From positions 1 to 29,659 of the IMG/VR virus record IMGVR_UViG_3300045135_001232: a DNA stretch of 29,659 nucleotides. The stretch is one strand, 5' to 3'. The stretch comes from a virus. The position numbers and the translations under genes are program-made. How positions within the stretch are numbered: position 1 is the stretch's first letter; every line of letters begins with the position of its first letter. This document shows, one piece after another, positions 1 to 8,182 of this stretch. Below the pieces are notes generated by a model that was not told the DNA's origin, did not search any database, and worked only from the letters and a program-made list of their open reading frames with translations.

Positions 1-411
1 AACGTACTGAACGCGCACAGTCATGGTGATACCACCAATAGGGTCTAATGTCCCCTCGTCTGTGCCAACTTCTAGCACTTGCGTATCAAGAGCATTGCCG
101 CCACGAGTGCGGTCAGCTTCTAATGCTTCCTCAATTGCTTCTAGCAACTGGTTTCGGGCCGTGTCAATGGTCGTGCTTTTGACAAAACCCACAATTCTGT
201 AACTGATAGTTCCCATGCGGCGCACATTGGCACCCGTGGAAATATCTTCTCGGCTTTCTTCGCCTGACTGTACCCACGCAGCCGGAAACTGTGGGTTGGC
301 TAATTTCTCGTAATCAAACGGGTCGCGAGTAACTTTCTTTAAGGTGATAGGGCTTGTCATGTTCGTTAGCGTAGTAACGATATCAGCCGCTATTGTTTCC
401 CTAATACTCAT
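1..411 (-). CDS. Tail terminator / tail completion protein, N-terminal 137 residues (continues at 29659)
   Basis: The ATG at 409-411 overlaps the stop of the upstream connector gene (ATGA). The frame is open for 137 codons and runs off the window at base 1. The product resembles tail terminator proteins, which cap the tail tube and join it to the head: an alpha/beta N-terminus, then residues reading RRMGTISYRIVGFV near 70-85, a helix with DTARNQLLEAIEEAL, and a strand pattern ending GGITMTVRVQYV. Its place between the connector genes and the tail tube gene (29149-29535, if the sequence is circular) fits that role. If the ends are joined, the frame continues without a stop into the ATG at 29659. 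The full protein would then be 180 residues with a lysine-rich tail. Family assignment is from pattern and position. Confidence 0.75.
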   Translation of the reverse strand, partial: MSIRETIAADIVTTLTNMTSPITLKKVTRDPFDYEKLANPQFPAAWVQSGEESREDISTGANVRRMGTISYRIVGFVKSTTIDTARNQLLEAIEEALEADRTRGGNALDTQVLEVGTDEGTLDPIGGITMTVRVQYV

Positions 412-863
412 TTAAATAATTCCCGTTTAAATACTCGCATAATGTCGCGCTGTTCATCTGGCGTAATACCCATAAATGGGCGTGTTCGCTGGTTGCCTTG
501 AGCCTTTTTGCGCTCCATTGGTCGCCTGAACGATAACAAAGCATAACTAGGTGTTGCCTTAACAACGCCTAAATCAGCAAGCATCTTGCCTGTGTAAAAC
601 AAGTTAACAGGTCTTACAGGCTTAAAACCGCCTTTAGGTTTCTTTTTACCGTATCTGCGTTCGCGCAACCTTTTAGCATAGCTTGGTGAATAGTCTTTAA
701 ATTCACCGTCTACACCTACACCGTCAGCAGTTCTTTCCTTGATTGCTGTAACTTGCAAAAGTCCTGCTTTTTTTAAAGCTCGTTCTCGCTTTGCTGGTGA
801 GGCTTGCGCAATCTTTAACGCGTTTAAAGCACCTCTAATGTCAACACTAGAAGTGATTTCCAT
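408..863 (-). CDS. Head-tail completion / virion morphogenesis protein (HK97 gp10 or Mu gpG-like)
   Basis: A 151-residue basic protein. The middle part (about 55-100) reads FKDYSPSYAKRLRERRYG and then VNLFYTGKMLADL, a pattern shared with phage virion morphogenesis and HK97 gp10-like neck proteins. The C-terminus contains RTRPFMGI, also common there. The ATG at 861-863 overlaps the stop of the adaptor gene (TAATG), and its stop overlaps the terminator start (ATGA). It should act at the head-tail joint. The family call rests on motif memory and on position between the capsid/adaptor and terminator genes; exact fold membership is not certain. Confidence 0.7.
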   Translation of the reverse strand: MEITSSVDIRGALNALKIAQASPAKRERALKKAGLLQVTAIKERTADGVGVDGEFKDYSPSYAKRLRERRYGKKKPKGGFKPVRPVNLFYTGKMLADLGVVKATPSYALLSFRRPMERKKAQGNQRTRPFMGITPDEQRDIMRVFKRELFK

Positions 864-1276
864 TAGCGCACCAATCGGCCCATATGCACAGGCGCACGCT
901 CACTGACGCTAATAACGTCATCATCGTTATAGTCGTACTCGACCCCATCTTCTAGCACGTCCTGAAATTCAGATTCGTACATTTCTCGGTAATGGTCTAG
1001 CATGATTTTAAAACGATCATCAGCCACCCAAGTAGTCAATTGCGGTAGTGCATACTTCCACAGAACTAAATAGGCGGCTGTTCGCGTGAACTGCGACTCA
1101 GTTAAAAGGGTAGTGTTTAGCTCACCAGCCAAACCCTTATTAGGCCACCATTCGCGTCTAAGTCTGCGCTCGATATCTGCCTTTGCCTTAGCGTGTTCAG
1201 AGCTAAATGACGCGATACCCAAATCAAGGATATCAGGCACTATAGATTGCAAATCAGTGTCAACGCTCATAGCCAT
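863..1276 (-). CDS. Head-tail adaptor protein (connector)
   Basis: A 137-residue, mostly helical and acidic protein encoded directly after the major capsid gene, where siphoviruses carry the adaptor that binds the portal ring. Residues 60-110 (SQFTRTAAYLVLWKYALPQL and the helix after it) look like the helical core of gp6-like adaptors. The first ATG (1274-1276) has an AAGGGG ribosome site 8 bases upstream; a second ATG two codons later is also possible. The 29-base gap to the capsid gene holds only this site. Function is inferred mainly from gene order. Confidence 0.55.
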   Translation of the reverse strand: MAMSVDTDLQSIVPDILDLGIASFSSEHAKAKADIERRLRREWWPNKGLAGELNTTLLTESQFTRTAAYLVLWKYALPQLTTWVADDRFKIMLDHYREMYESEFQDVLEDGVEYDYNDDDVISVSERAPVHMGRLVR

Positions 1277-1305
1277 AATAACTACCCCTTAAACCTAGCT
1301 ACCCA

Positions 1306-2145
1306 TTAAAGGGCAGCGTCAAAGGTCATCTTAACTGCGTATGCATCTTCCAGCTCACCAACTGCGTAGGCGGCGGTAGCGTTAAGCTCCCAACCACGGC
1401 GGGAACCGTCACGCTCTGGCTCGATGGTTACATCCCACTTGATAGCTAGGCCGAATGCTTCTGGTACGAATACACAACCGATAGCGTCATTAGCGCCGTC
1501 TACAGCAATGTTAGCAGATTCGTAAATCAGAACATCACCCAACTGACCAACGTAACCAGTACGCATGGCGGCGTTCTGAGCGTCACCACCGTTAGGGTTA
1601 GCAAAGGTGTTAGTCAAGTTAGCCTTTAGCTGGTAAGCCTGATAAGGGTGCAATACAGCAACCTTTTGACCCATAACCTTTTGGTTACGCAGCATAGCGG
1701 AAGCCTTGAAGATATCAGCAGCAGTAATTTCCTGACCAGCAGCACCAAGGGTGTTAGTAGCCACGGAAGCAAACAAGCCGATTAGGTCAGTATCCATCTT
1801 AGTAGATACAGCGTCACCCAATACGCGACCCATTTCGCCAGCAACGTCGCCGGAAGCAGACTTAGAGGCTAGGTCGGTTAGGAATGCTTGAACACCAGAT
1901 TCGGTGCAAGTCATAGTAACGCCGGAAGTGCTGATAGCAGTATCAGACATGTCAGTACCTTCGGTTAGGCCAGCAGCAGTAACAGAAGCGTACTTAGGCA
2001 CCTGTACAGTCAGACCTTCTTGAGCAGACACATCATAGTTAGTTACAAGATTGCGCAGCAAAGAATGCTCGGACGCAGTGAAACGGGCTTCTTGGATAAT
2101 ATTCGCAAAAAGATCGTCAAGAGTGGTAGTAGTGGACGCAGCCAT
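1306..2145 (-). CDS. Major capsid protein (HK97-like fold expected)
   Basis: A 279-residue protein when started at the ATG at 2143-2145, which has GAGG 8 bases upstream. The longer frame from 2154 begins with a GTG that lies inside this ribosome site and is unlikely. The sequence has an N-terminal arm with TTTLDDLFANIIQEARF, a central segment with VAGEMGRVLGDAVSTKMD, then KVAVLHPYQAYQL and a C-terminal IKWDVTIEPERDGSRRGWEL followed by a strand to the end. This layout is seen in HK97-fold capsid proteins of phages with separate scaffold proteins. It follows a scaffold gene and precedes the adaptor. A hairpin lies just upstream (2173-2199). No protease gene is evident, so the capsid protein is probably not proteolysed. 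Confidence 0.85.
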   Translation of the reverse strand: MAASTTTTLDDLFANIIQEARFTASEHSLLRNLVTNYDVSAQEGLTVQVPKYASVTAAGLTEGTDMSDTAISTSGVTMTCTESGVQAFLTDLASKSASGDVAGEMGRVLGDAVSTKMDTDLIGLFASVATNTLGAAGQEITAADIFKASAMLRNQKVMGQKVAVLHPYQAYQLKANLTNTFANPNGGDAQNAAMRTGYVGQLGDVLIYESANIAVDGANDAIGCVFVPEAFGLAIKWDVTIEPERDGSRRGWELNATAAYAVGELEDAYAVKMTFDAAL

Positions 2146-2172
2146 TTTAGTCACCTCGAAATTTTAAAAATC

Positions 2173-2199
2173 GCAAGGTGACTATTTGATACACCTTGC
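2173..2199 (-). terminator. Hairpin with T-rich tail between scaffold and major capsid genes
   Basis: GCAAGGTG (2173-2180) and CACCTTGC (2192-2199) form a perfect 8-bp inverted repeat with an 11-base loop. Read on the minus strand the stem ends and is followed by GATTTTTAAAATTTC, a T-rich tract, so it has the form of a weak intrinsic terminator or a 3'-end stabilising hairpin. It starts directly after the scaffold stop codon (2200-2202) and ends about 27 bases before the capsid start. Partial termination, RNA processing or transcript stabilisation are all possible. Confidence 0.6.
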
Positions 2200-2856
2200 C
2201 TAGTTTGGTTTAATGAAACCACCACCCGCGTTACCACGATTGATAGTTTTTCTATACTCCGCGTATTCACTTGGAGTCATTTCACCCACAGCTTTAGGCT
2301 TCTGTGTATCGCCACCGACAGCACCCGCGCTACCATTGCCACCTTGGGAGGCTTTGACAAAATGCGGGTTTGTCGTAAGGAATTCGTTAACCAAGTCAGA
2401 AACTTGTAACGCTTCACCCTTGTCATTGTAACGAGCCGTACCCTCAGCGTCAACAACTTCGGTTTTGCCGTCAGTATTAACGCGCACTTGGCCTTTTAAT
2501 AGCTCTGCGATTTGGTCGGGTGCAACAGCATTACCACGGGCCGCAGCCGCTAGTAATTCGCCGTCACGTTCGCGCTTTTCGATGATGGAATGTAGGCGGG
2601 AAATTTCCGCGTTCTTTTCCTCGGCCTGTTGCTTGATTAGCTTGTCATATTCGCCCTTGCGCTCAAGCTCTGCTTTTTCGGCATCAGCTTGCTTGTCTAG
2701 TAGTTCTTGGTATTTGTCCATATCAAGGCCGCTAAACTTGTCTAGCTCTTTGGCGTGCTTCTTGCGTTCACGCGCTAAACGCTGCTCAATAGCCGCATCA
2801 ATATCGGCTTGAGTAAATTTAGCATCATCATTTGGTGGTGTGTTATCGTCAGACAT
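2200..2856 (-). CDS. Capsid scaffolding protein
   Basis: A 218-residue, highly charged protein. It begins with a run of Asp/Asn/Pro, then a long Lys/Glu/Ala-rich stretch (about 25-105) typical of a coiled coil with few hydrophobic breaks. A flexible Gly/Ala region follows (170-185), then a short C-terminal helix-turn segment (EMTPSEYAEYRKTINRG) and a glycine-rich end. Scaffolds usually carry a helical capsid-binding end like this. The gene sits just before the major capsid gene and after the Mu-F-like gene, the standard place. The ATG at 2854-2856 has ACGGGG 7 bases upstream. Confidence 0.8.
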   Translation of the reverse strand: MSDDNTPPNDDAKFTQADIDAAIEQRLARERKKHAKELDKFSGLDMDKYQELLDKQADAEKAELERKGEYDKLIKQQAEEKNAEISRLHSIIEKRERDGELLAAAARGNAVAPDQIAELLKGQVRVNTDGKTEVVDAEGTARYNDKGEALQVSDLVNEFLTTNPHFVKASQGGNGSAGAVGGDTQKPKAVGEMTPSEYAEYRKTINRGNAGGGFIKPN

Positions 2857-2869
2857 AGTGTTACCCCGT

Positions 2870-3769
2870 TTAGTCTATTACTGGCACAAAATGGTGACGG
2901 CAATTATAACCGCCACGAACAATAAACGGGTCGCCAGCAGCTTTCCCCGCCCATTCATTATTTGCCCACAGTTCGCGTATCTCGTCTGTGGTGAAAGTTT
3001 CGCCCTTGTGTCTCCGGCACCATTCGCGGGTGTCGGTTATCGCATCCCCATAATACTTCCAGCGCTCAACGCCAACCTCATTAGCAATTGATACGTTAGC
3101 AGCCGCACTAAACTGCATTAGGGAATCATGCGCGTATACGTTGGCATAGCGTCTTAGGTTGTTGCCTACCCTGTCGCGTGCGTAGATCGTATGCAAACGC
3201 GTGACAGCTTGGTCAACCTCTTTTTGCATGTCTGGGTTGTCTTTATTTTCCTGTACAAAATCCACCAGTGCTTGTGCTTCGTCATCATCGGATTGGATGT
3301 ATACCCCATTAATAGCGTGTCGAATAGTCTTGATGCTTTCGTTAATAGAGCGCCCAGCTAGCGTGCTTTGGTACACTTCACGCGCCATTACCTCTAGGTG
3401 AGTGCTTGCTACGTCCTCGAACCCAGCAAAGGCCATGTTCTTAAGTTGGTTAATAGCTTCAAGCTGGGTAGATGGCAATACGCCACCCTCTAGCACTTCC
3501 TGATACAAACCTATAAGCGTACCCGTTGCATCGTCATAACTCCTGACTACATCGTCGGCAACCGTTAGGAACGAATCAATAACAGCTTGCTGCAGCTCTT
3601 GGCGGGCAAATACAGCCGCTTGGATGTCGTGCAACTTACCATCTTTGACAGGTAAGCCCGCAATGATAGCCGCCGCCCTATCTTCAAGATCGAATAACGC
3701 CTCATTGATAAGGTCGCTATGAAGATCGGCGAGGCGGTCTAGGTTATCGCTGTGCTGTTTAGCTGTCAC
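2870..3769 (-). CDS. Phage Mu F-like minor head protein
   Basis: A 299-residue protein started at GTG (3767-3769), whose TAGTG overlap with the portal stop supports the choice. Residues 1-220 are helical. The C-terminal part (about 230-298) has the hallmark Mu-F/SPP1 gp7 pattern: GVERWKYYGDAITDTREWC, then a TTDEIRELW segment, and a final GGYNCRHHFVPV with the conserved Asn-Cys-Arg-His. Proteins of this family are minor head components bound to the portal, with roles in head assembly or DNA ejection. It lies between portal and scaffold, the usual order in headful-packaging siphoviruses. Confidence 0.88.
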   Translation of the reverse strand: MTAKQHSDNLDRLADLHSDLINEALFDLEDRAAAIIAGLPVKDGKLHDIQAAVFARQELQQAVIDSFLTVADDVVRSYDDATGTLIGLYQEVLEGGVLPSTQLEAINQLKNMAFAGFEDVASTHLEVMAREVYQSTLAGRSINESIKTIRHAINGVYIQSDDDEAQALVDFVQENKDNPDMQKEVDQAVTRLHTIYARDRVGNNLRRYANVYAHDSLMQFSAAANVSIANEVGVERWKYYGDAITDTREWCRRHKGETFTTDEIRELWANNEWAGKAAGDPFIVRGGYNCRHHFVPVID

Positions 3770-5130
3770 TATTCACCACCAAGGGTAGGAGTTGAAAAGT
3801 CACCCAATGCCTTTTGCGCTTCAATCTCAGTAATAGCCTGCTTCAAATCTTCGTCGGCAAGTACCAATTCAGCAATAGCCTTTTCCACACCCTTATTAAA
3901 CGTGGCAGACTTGATGCCGGATGCCTTGGCCTTTTGCAGGAATTCAAGCTCGCTGCCAAAGTCGCGCAAATCAAAGCTATCAGCATAATCAACCGTTACA
4001 TCGTTAGGCATTTCCTGCCACATGGCGAAAAAGTCCCAGATTTGCTCTTCGGCTAGTTCTAGCAAGTCGGCCTTTTCGGATAAGCTGGCGTTAAGCAACT
4101 GGAACTCAGTCTGCAAGGCAACGCCTGACATGGTTGTTGCTTCTGTGCCACGCACTGCGCCCATGTGCGCCATACGGTTAATAGCTTCAACCTTATTGTC
4201 GATAGAGTCCATAATAGCCGACAAATTGCCGCCGTTAGGCTGTAACAGGTATGGCTTATCGTCGTTATCCATTACAGTAACAATAGAGCCTGCACCTGCA
4301 TTAGCGTCTGTGCTTTCGCGCTTAACTAGGCTGGGGTGGTTGGCAATACGAATAAGCTGCTCGATTTCCGATAGCTCGTTATAGATTGCTTTCTGCATTA
4401 GGGCAATGTCGCCAATGCTAGAAATACCAATACCGCGTACTGGTGAGCGCTTGGCATAAACAGTGGTAGCAGTAATAACGCCTAGGCGGTTTTCGTTGCT
4501 GCTTTCAACTGTAACCTTTTTACCGTCAGTGCGGTACAGGGTAACAGTGTCTAGACGCCATTCACGGATATAGGCAATATCACCCATTTGCATTTCACGG
4601 ATTTTTAGGCGGGTTAGAATATAACGCCCGCTAGGGGTGCGCTTGTATTCCCAATCCAATACGTTTTCAGGGGTAATGATTGTTACATAAGGCCGAATGT
4701 CTTGCTCTAACTCTTGGGCGCGTGTGGCTGCGTTTGACTCTGGCTTATCCACGATAATTAGACAGTGACCGTAAATGTCGGCCCATGCCTGCGCGTCTTT
4801 CATTACCGCGTTTAAGGTGCGCCCGTCTAGGTCAGCATCCTGCAAGAATGATTGTACGCTTTTGTCATTACCCATATTACCTAGGTTACGGGTAGGCGGG
4901 ATGCGCCACACAAAAGACGAATTAATGCCCACTACGTTTTTGCAGTGGTTATCCAATGGAGTCATTGCAATGCGCTTGGCAAATTCATCCGTGCTTTCGT
5001 TAACGTACTTTAGCAGGTACTCGCCTGCCTGATATTCAGAGCCGCCCAGATAGGAGCGTAAGTTAAATTCCCAATCCAGTACATTAGCGTCATAAGCTGG
5101 ATTAGTTTCCATTAATTCTGAGTGTTTCAT
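3769..5130 (-). CDS. Portal protein
   Basis: Set to start at the ATG at 5128-5130 (TAATG overlap with the terminase stop, AAGG 8 bases upstream), giving 453 residues. A GTG three codons earlier (5139) is the alternative. The region around 50-75 (DEFAKRIAMTPLDNHCKNVV) and the later IEQLIRIANHPSLVKRE and AINRMAHMGAV segments resemble SPP1-like and DUF4055-type portals. The helix-rich end after EFQLLNASLSEKADLLELAEEQ fits the stem and wing region. It forms the ring through which DNA enters and leaves the head. Position directly after the large terminase supports this strongly. Confidence 0.87.
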   Translation of the reverse strand: MKHSELMETNPAYDANVLDWEFNLRSYLGGSEYQAGEYLLKYVNESTDEFAKRIAMTPLDNHCKNVVGINSSFVWRIPPTRNLGNMGNDKSVQSFLQDADLDGRTLNAVMKDAQAWADIYGHCLIIVDKPESNAATRAQELEQDIRPYVTIITPENVLDWEYKRTPSGRYILTRLKIREMQMGDIAYIREWRLDTVTLYRTDGKKVTVESSNENRLGVITATTVYAKRSPVRGIGISSIGDIALMQKAIYNELSEIEQLIRIANHPSLVKRESTDANAGAGSIVTVMDNDDKPYLLQPNGGNLSAIMDSIDNKVEAINRMAHMGAVRGTEATTMSGVALQTEFQLLNASLSEKADLLELAEEQIWDFFAMWQEMPNDVTVDYADSFDLRDFGSELEFLQKAKASGIKSATFNKGVEKAIAELVLADEDLKQAITEIEAQKALGDFSTPTLGGE

Positions 5131-6440
5131 TAACTCCACCTTTGCGGCCCCGTATTAGTCTTTTCAACCATAATAGGAAATTCATAAGCGATCATATAAC
5201 CTATAGCCGTTGTAATGTGCTGGTATTGGTTAGTTTGATCTTCCTGAAAGGTCGAACCTTTTTGCAATTGTACAGTAGAAAGGCCCTTATCGCACCATTT
5301 TGCAGTTTTTGGGTTGACAAATAGGGATATGCTACCGTCAGCCGTTTTAACCTTGGCTCTAACGGCGTTTTGCCTATCCTTAATCGGCGGGTGTTTCACC
5401 TTAACTCTGCGCGTATATTTCCACCCGTTATCCCTTAGCACTTTCTCAATATCGGTATAGTCGGAAGCATGCCCGTGCTTTTCGCCTGCGCGTCCGGCTG
5501 GGTCGCCGTAAATCAATACATGCTTGTTAACATGGTTTTTGTATCGCTCGACAAACTCAAGGGCCGATTGCTTAGACGTTGCCGACTCCAATACTATTTC
5601 GTCACACAGGTAAACGGCGTTCTTTTCCCGCACCCCGATAGCACTTGATAGCGGCGTATAGTTTTGGTCATGCATCCACAATAGTTGTTCGTGTGGCTGA
5701 ATAGTTCGCTGCGTGTGGTTGTCGCTCGAATAGTCCTCATATATCCGGCCCGACACCGTTTCAAAGCTGGCCTCAAATTCCTGCTTGAATTGCTTTTCCG
5801 ACATTTGCCGCTTGGCCGACTCTATAACGTCCTTTGGCAATATCTCGCTAGACTTCCAGTGGTATAAGCCCCATTCGGGGTCGTTAGCTGCCTCAGCATA
5901 TTGGGCCATATCATAATAATGGTTGAGGCCGTCAGGGACGCCAATAAGCCAGCACCAAGCGCGATAGTCGGGGCGTTCTGGGCTAACAGTGTTAAGGGCT
6001 GGTAATATGTGTGCTTCCCATGCCTCGCCCTTGATATCTGCTATTTCGTCTATTACACCACCTGTCCACATAATACCCTCAATGCGGGCAGGCTTATCAA
6101 GGCCGATAAAGTGAATCTCGGTGCCGTTAGGCATGTAGATTATTAGCTCGGTTTCACTTGGCTTGTTAGGGTGAGCAAAAGCAAAGGTCAGCAGCTTCAT
6201 ATCTGACCAATAGATTTTCTTTACTTGGTCGCGGGTAGGGGCTGCAATGAAGTATTTTTCACCCGCGTTTTTCATGGCTTGCTTGGCAATGTAACGCTTT
6301 GCGCGTTCGGTTTTGCCAGATCGGCGTCCGGCTGGTACAACCTTAAAGCGTATGTCGTCATTAACTAGGGCTACTTGCTGGGCTATGTCCTTTAGTTTAT
6401 ACCAGCGTTTCTTTGCCCTATCTAGGTTAGGGTCGCCCAT
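5130..6440 (-). CDS. terL: Terminase large subunit
   Basis: A 436-residue packaging motor and nuclease. The N-terminal ATPase has a Walker A motif GRRSGKTE at residues 38-45, a Walker B ending in Asp131-Glu132 (GGVIDEIAD), and a following coupling region. The C-terminal RNase H-like nuclease starts near residue 310 with LIYGDPAGRAG, whose Asp is the expected first metal ligand, followed by HGHASDYTDIEKVL. The ATG (6438-6440) overlaps the small-subunit stop (TAATG) and has no clear ribosome site, so translation is probably coupled. With an SPP1-like portal and Mu-F protein, headful packaging is likely, consistent with a circularly permuted sequence. Confidence 0.95.
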   Translation of the reverse strand: MGDPNLDRAKKRWYKLKDIAQQVALVNDDIRFKVVPAGRRSGKTERAKRYIAKQAMKNAGEKYFIAAPTRDQVKKIYWSDMKLLTFAFAHPNKPSETELIIYMPNGTEIHFIGLDKPARIEGIMWTGGVIDEIADIKGEAWEAHILPALNTVSPERPDYRAWCWLIGVPDGLNHYYDMAQYAEAANDPEWGLYHWKSSEILPKDVIESAKRQMSEKQFKQEFEASFETVSGRIYEDYSSDNHTQRTIQPHEQLLWMHDQNYTPLSSAIGVREKNAVYLCDEIVLESATSKQSALEFVERYKNHVNKHVLIYGDPAGRAGEKHGHASDYTDIEKVLRDNGWKYTRRVKVKHPPIKDRQNAVRAKVKTADGSISLFVNPKTAKWCDKGLSTVQLQKGSTFQEDQTNQYQHITTAIGYMIAYEFPIMVEKTNTGPQRWS

Positions 6441-6805
6441 TAGTCGGGTAATGAGTCAGCCAGTGATAAGAAAGCATTTGCTAGGTTATCGCCTACAGCA
6501 ACATCCTGCTTTTCGGCTTGGCCTAACCATTGCTTACCGAGCCAAATCTGCATAGTTCTATCGCCCTCCATAGCTGCCGTGTATTGCTTGCGTCTAAGGC
6601 TAACTTTGCCGCTTGCGCTCTTTTGTTGGAAATACTCCGAAAAATTTAACCCGTACTCGCGCTTAATAGCGGATACCAAGGTGTCATAATCACACCCCAA
6701 AACGCCTGCTATTTCCTCGCCTGTACAATGTATGGCGCACATGCTTTCAACTTGTGTCCAGTTGACCTCAAATAGTGGTCGGCCTGTTTTTTTCTTTGCG
6801 GTCAT
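6440..6805 (-). CDS. terS: Terminase small subunit
   Basis: A 121-residue protein. Residues 10-60 form a helix-turn-helix (VESMCAIHCTGEEIAGVLG, then DTLVSAIKREYG), followed by FSEYFQQKSASGKVSLRRKQ and then MQIWLGKQWLGQAEK, a segment I recognise from small terminase proteins. It binds the packaging site and regulates the large subunit. The start ATG (6803-6805) overlaps the stop of the Mom-like gene (ATGA) with GAGG 7 bases upstream. The large-subunit gene follows at once. Confidence 0.88.
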   Translation of the reverse strand: MTAKKKTGRPLFEVNWTQVESMCAIHCTGEEIAGVLGCDYDTLVSAIKREYGLNFSEYFQQKSASGKVSLRRKQYTAAMEGDRTMQIWLGKQWLGQAEKQDVAVGDNLANAFLSLADSLPD

Positions 6806-7542
6806 ATTGATACCTCAGGACTAGAGGCGGTAGGTTGGAGCGTGTCGGTCGGTGCTGCCCCGCCGCTTAATGGGGGGTGCCCATTAGTAGCCTGCTTCAC
6901 ACGCGCTTTACCAAGATACATCCCTGCGCCCATTTTGTCAATTTCAGAAAATGGCAATACAGGGACGGATAACTGCTTTTCGTAACTCTTATCAATAAAG
7001 TAAATGTACTTTAACTGATACCCCTTTGTCTTTTCCCACTTGCGCCACTCCTTGGTAATCATCAAGTGATGGGCTTGTATGGTATGCACTACTTCACCAG
7101 TTGTTGGGTTTATGCGTAGTGCGTCACTTTCGCGTATCTCAACCAACTTAAAGCCACTGGCTCTGTATATCGTACCATCACCGCATTGGGTGCCGTCACT
7201 AAAGCTAATAACCCATTTAATCTGCGGGTAGTGTTTCCGGATAAGACGCATTGTTATTCCTATAGCGCGAGATTCACTCATTCGCGGCAAGGTATCGCTA
7301 AAGGCCATGCGGTTTAGCTCTATGAACTCATTAAACTTTGTTCCCTTAACAAGATTGACGGTGCCTTTTTTATTTATACTAGGGCCAAACTGCATAACGC
7401 CCTCTAACTTGCCGTCTAGGAATACACCAAAGTGCAATTGGCTATTAGGCACAACTTTTCCGCTATAGTGTAATTGCTTACACTTTGCATTAGCGACACT
7501 GGCCTTAATAACCTTTACAACAATATCCTTAGCTCTACCCAT
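6802..7542 (-). CDS. mom: Mom-like adenine modification enzyme (GNAT-type fold)
   Basis: A 246-residue protein resembling the phage Mu Mom family, which converts adenine in DNA to a carbamoylmethyl form that blocks restriction enzymes. Visible blocks are LHYSGKVVPN (24-33), FGVFLDGKLEGVMQFG (38-53, a GNAT-like strand pair), ELNRMAFSD (75-83), SESRAIG (89-95), WVISFSDGT (110-118) and GTIYRASGF (123-131), the last typical of this acyltransferase-like fold. The C-terminal 35 residues are Pro/Ala/Thr-rich and likely disordered. The gene overlaps the ParB-like gene by 8 bases with GAGG 6 bases before ATG, and ends in the TerS start. Whether it modifies DNA here is inferred from the family. Confidence 0.75.
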   Translation of the reverse strand: MGRAKDIVVKVIKASVANAKCKQLHYSGKVVPNSQLHFGVFLDGKLEGVMQFGPSINKKGTVNLVKGTKFNEFIELNRMAFSDTLPRMSESRAIGITMRLIRKHYPQIKWVISFSDGTQCGDGTIYRASGFKLVEIRESDALRINPTTGEVVHTIQAHHLMITKEWRKWEKTKGYQLKYIYFIDKSYEKQLSVPVLPFSEIDKMGAGMYLGKARVKQATNGHPPLSGGAAPTDTLQPTASSPEVSI

Positions 7543-8146
7543 TGCGCGCCTCTAGCCATTGTTCGCATATTAGGGCGATAGCATTACCGTTAGCGTTTTC
7601 ATTTAAGCCTGTATCAGCTAACGGGTTAGTGCGGGCTAGTGTTACGGCGTTTTCAATGATCGCTGCCTGCTCGTCATGCAAGGTAAAGGTTTTTTGCTGG
7701 AACGGGTCGCGGTCACCGTCTGGTAGCTCTGGTAATTCGCCCTCGATATCTAACAGTTTGTCTAATACATCAGCATCAAAGCCAATTAGATCAAGGTTAA
7801 AATCCATTTCCTCTAACTGCTCAACTTCAACACGCAACATGTCGATATCCCAACCGCTATTTAGCGCCAATTGGTTATCAGCAATAACGTATGCTTTGCG
7901 CTGGGCTTCGGATAGTCCGGATAAGGTAATGGTTGGCACTTCTTTAAGCTTTAGCTTTTTTGCAGCCATTAAACGCCCGTGGCCCGCAATAATGCCGCTG
8001 TCCTCGTCTATTAGGACAGGGTTAGTAAAACCAAATTCTTTTATGCTGGACGCAACTTGCGTGACTTGTTCCTCGCTATGGGTGCGAGAATTGTTCACGT
8101 ATGGAATCAGGTCTGACGTTAACCTGTATGTAATTTCTAAAGCCAT
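7535..8146 (-). CDS. ParB-like nuclease-domain protein
   Basis: About 203 residues. The N-terminal 90 residues match the ParB/sulfiredoxin fold: LIPYVNNSRTHSEEQVTQVA, then IKEFGFTNPVLIDE, and the key GHGRLMAAKKL near 55-65, followed by LSEAQRKAYVIADNQLAL. The C-terminal part (FTLHDEQAAIIENAV and the rest) recurs in phage ParB-like proteins. In phages this domain is often fused or adjacent to DNA methylases; here no methylase domain is present but a Mom-like enzyme follows with an 8-base overlap. Of two consecutive ATGs (8149 and 8146), the second has better spacing from the GGGGG site. Its role, possibly site recognition or nuclease activity, is not known. Confidence 0.82.
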   Translation of the reverse strand: MALEITYRLTSDLIPYVNNSRTHSEEQVTQVASSIKEFGFTNPVLIDEDSGIIAGHGRLMAAKKLKLKEVPTITLSGLSEAQRKAYVIADNQLALNSGWDIDMLRVEVEQLEEMDFNLDLIGFDADVLDKLLDIEGELPELPDGDRDPFQQKTFTLHDEQAAIIENAVTLARTNPLADTGLNENANGNAIALICEQWLEARNG

Positions 8147-8171
8147 CATTAAACCCCCGTTTAATATTTGT

Positions 8172-8180
8172 ATTGTATCA
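8172..8180 (-). promoter_or_regulatory. Candidate extended -10 promoter before the ParB/Mom/terminase genes
   Basis: On the minus strand the 33-base gap upstream of the ParB-like gene contains TGATACAAT, an extended -10 form (TG-N-TACAAT). It lies about 20 bases before the ACGGGGG ribosome site in an A/T-rich stretch. No convincing -35 box lies 17 bases upstream. It could give a separate late transcript for modification, packaging and head genes. Confidence 0.3.
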
Positions 8181-8182
8181 CG

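Noticed and set aside
2465-2812. 115-residue Ser-rich frame on the plus strand
   Set aside because: It is the antisense shadow of the scaffold coiled coil.
2840-3091. Plus-strand frame across the scaffold / Mu-F gene boundary
   Set aside because: It is antisense to two well-supported genes and has no start signal.
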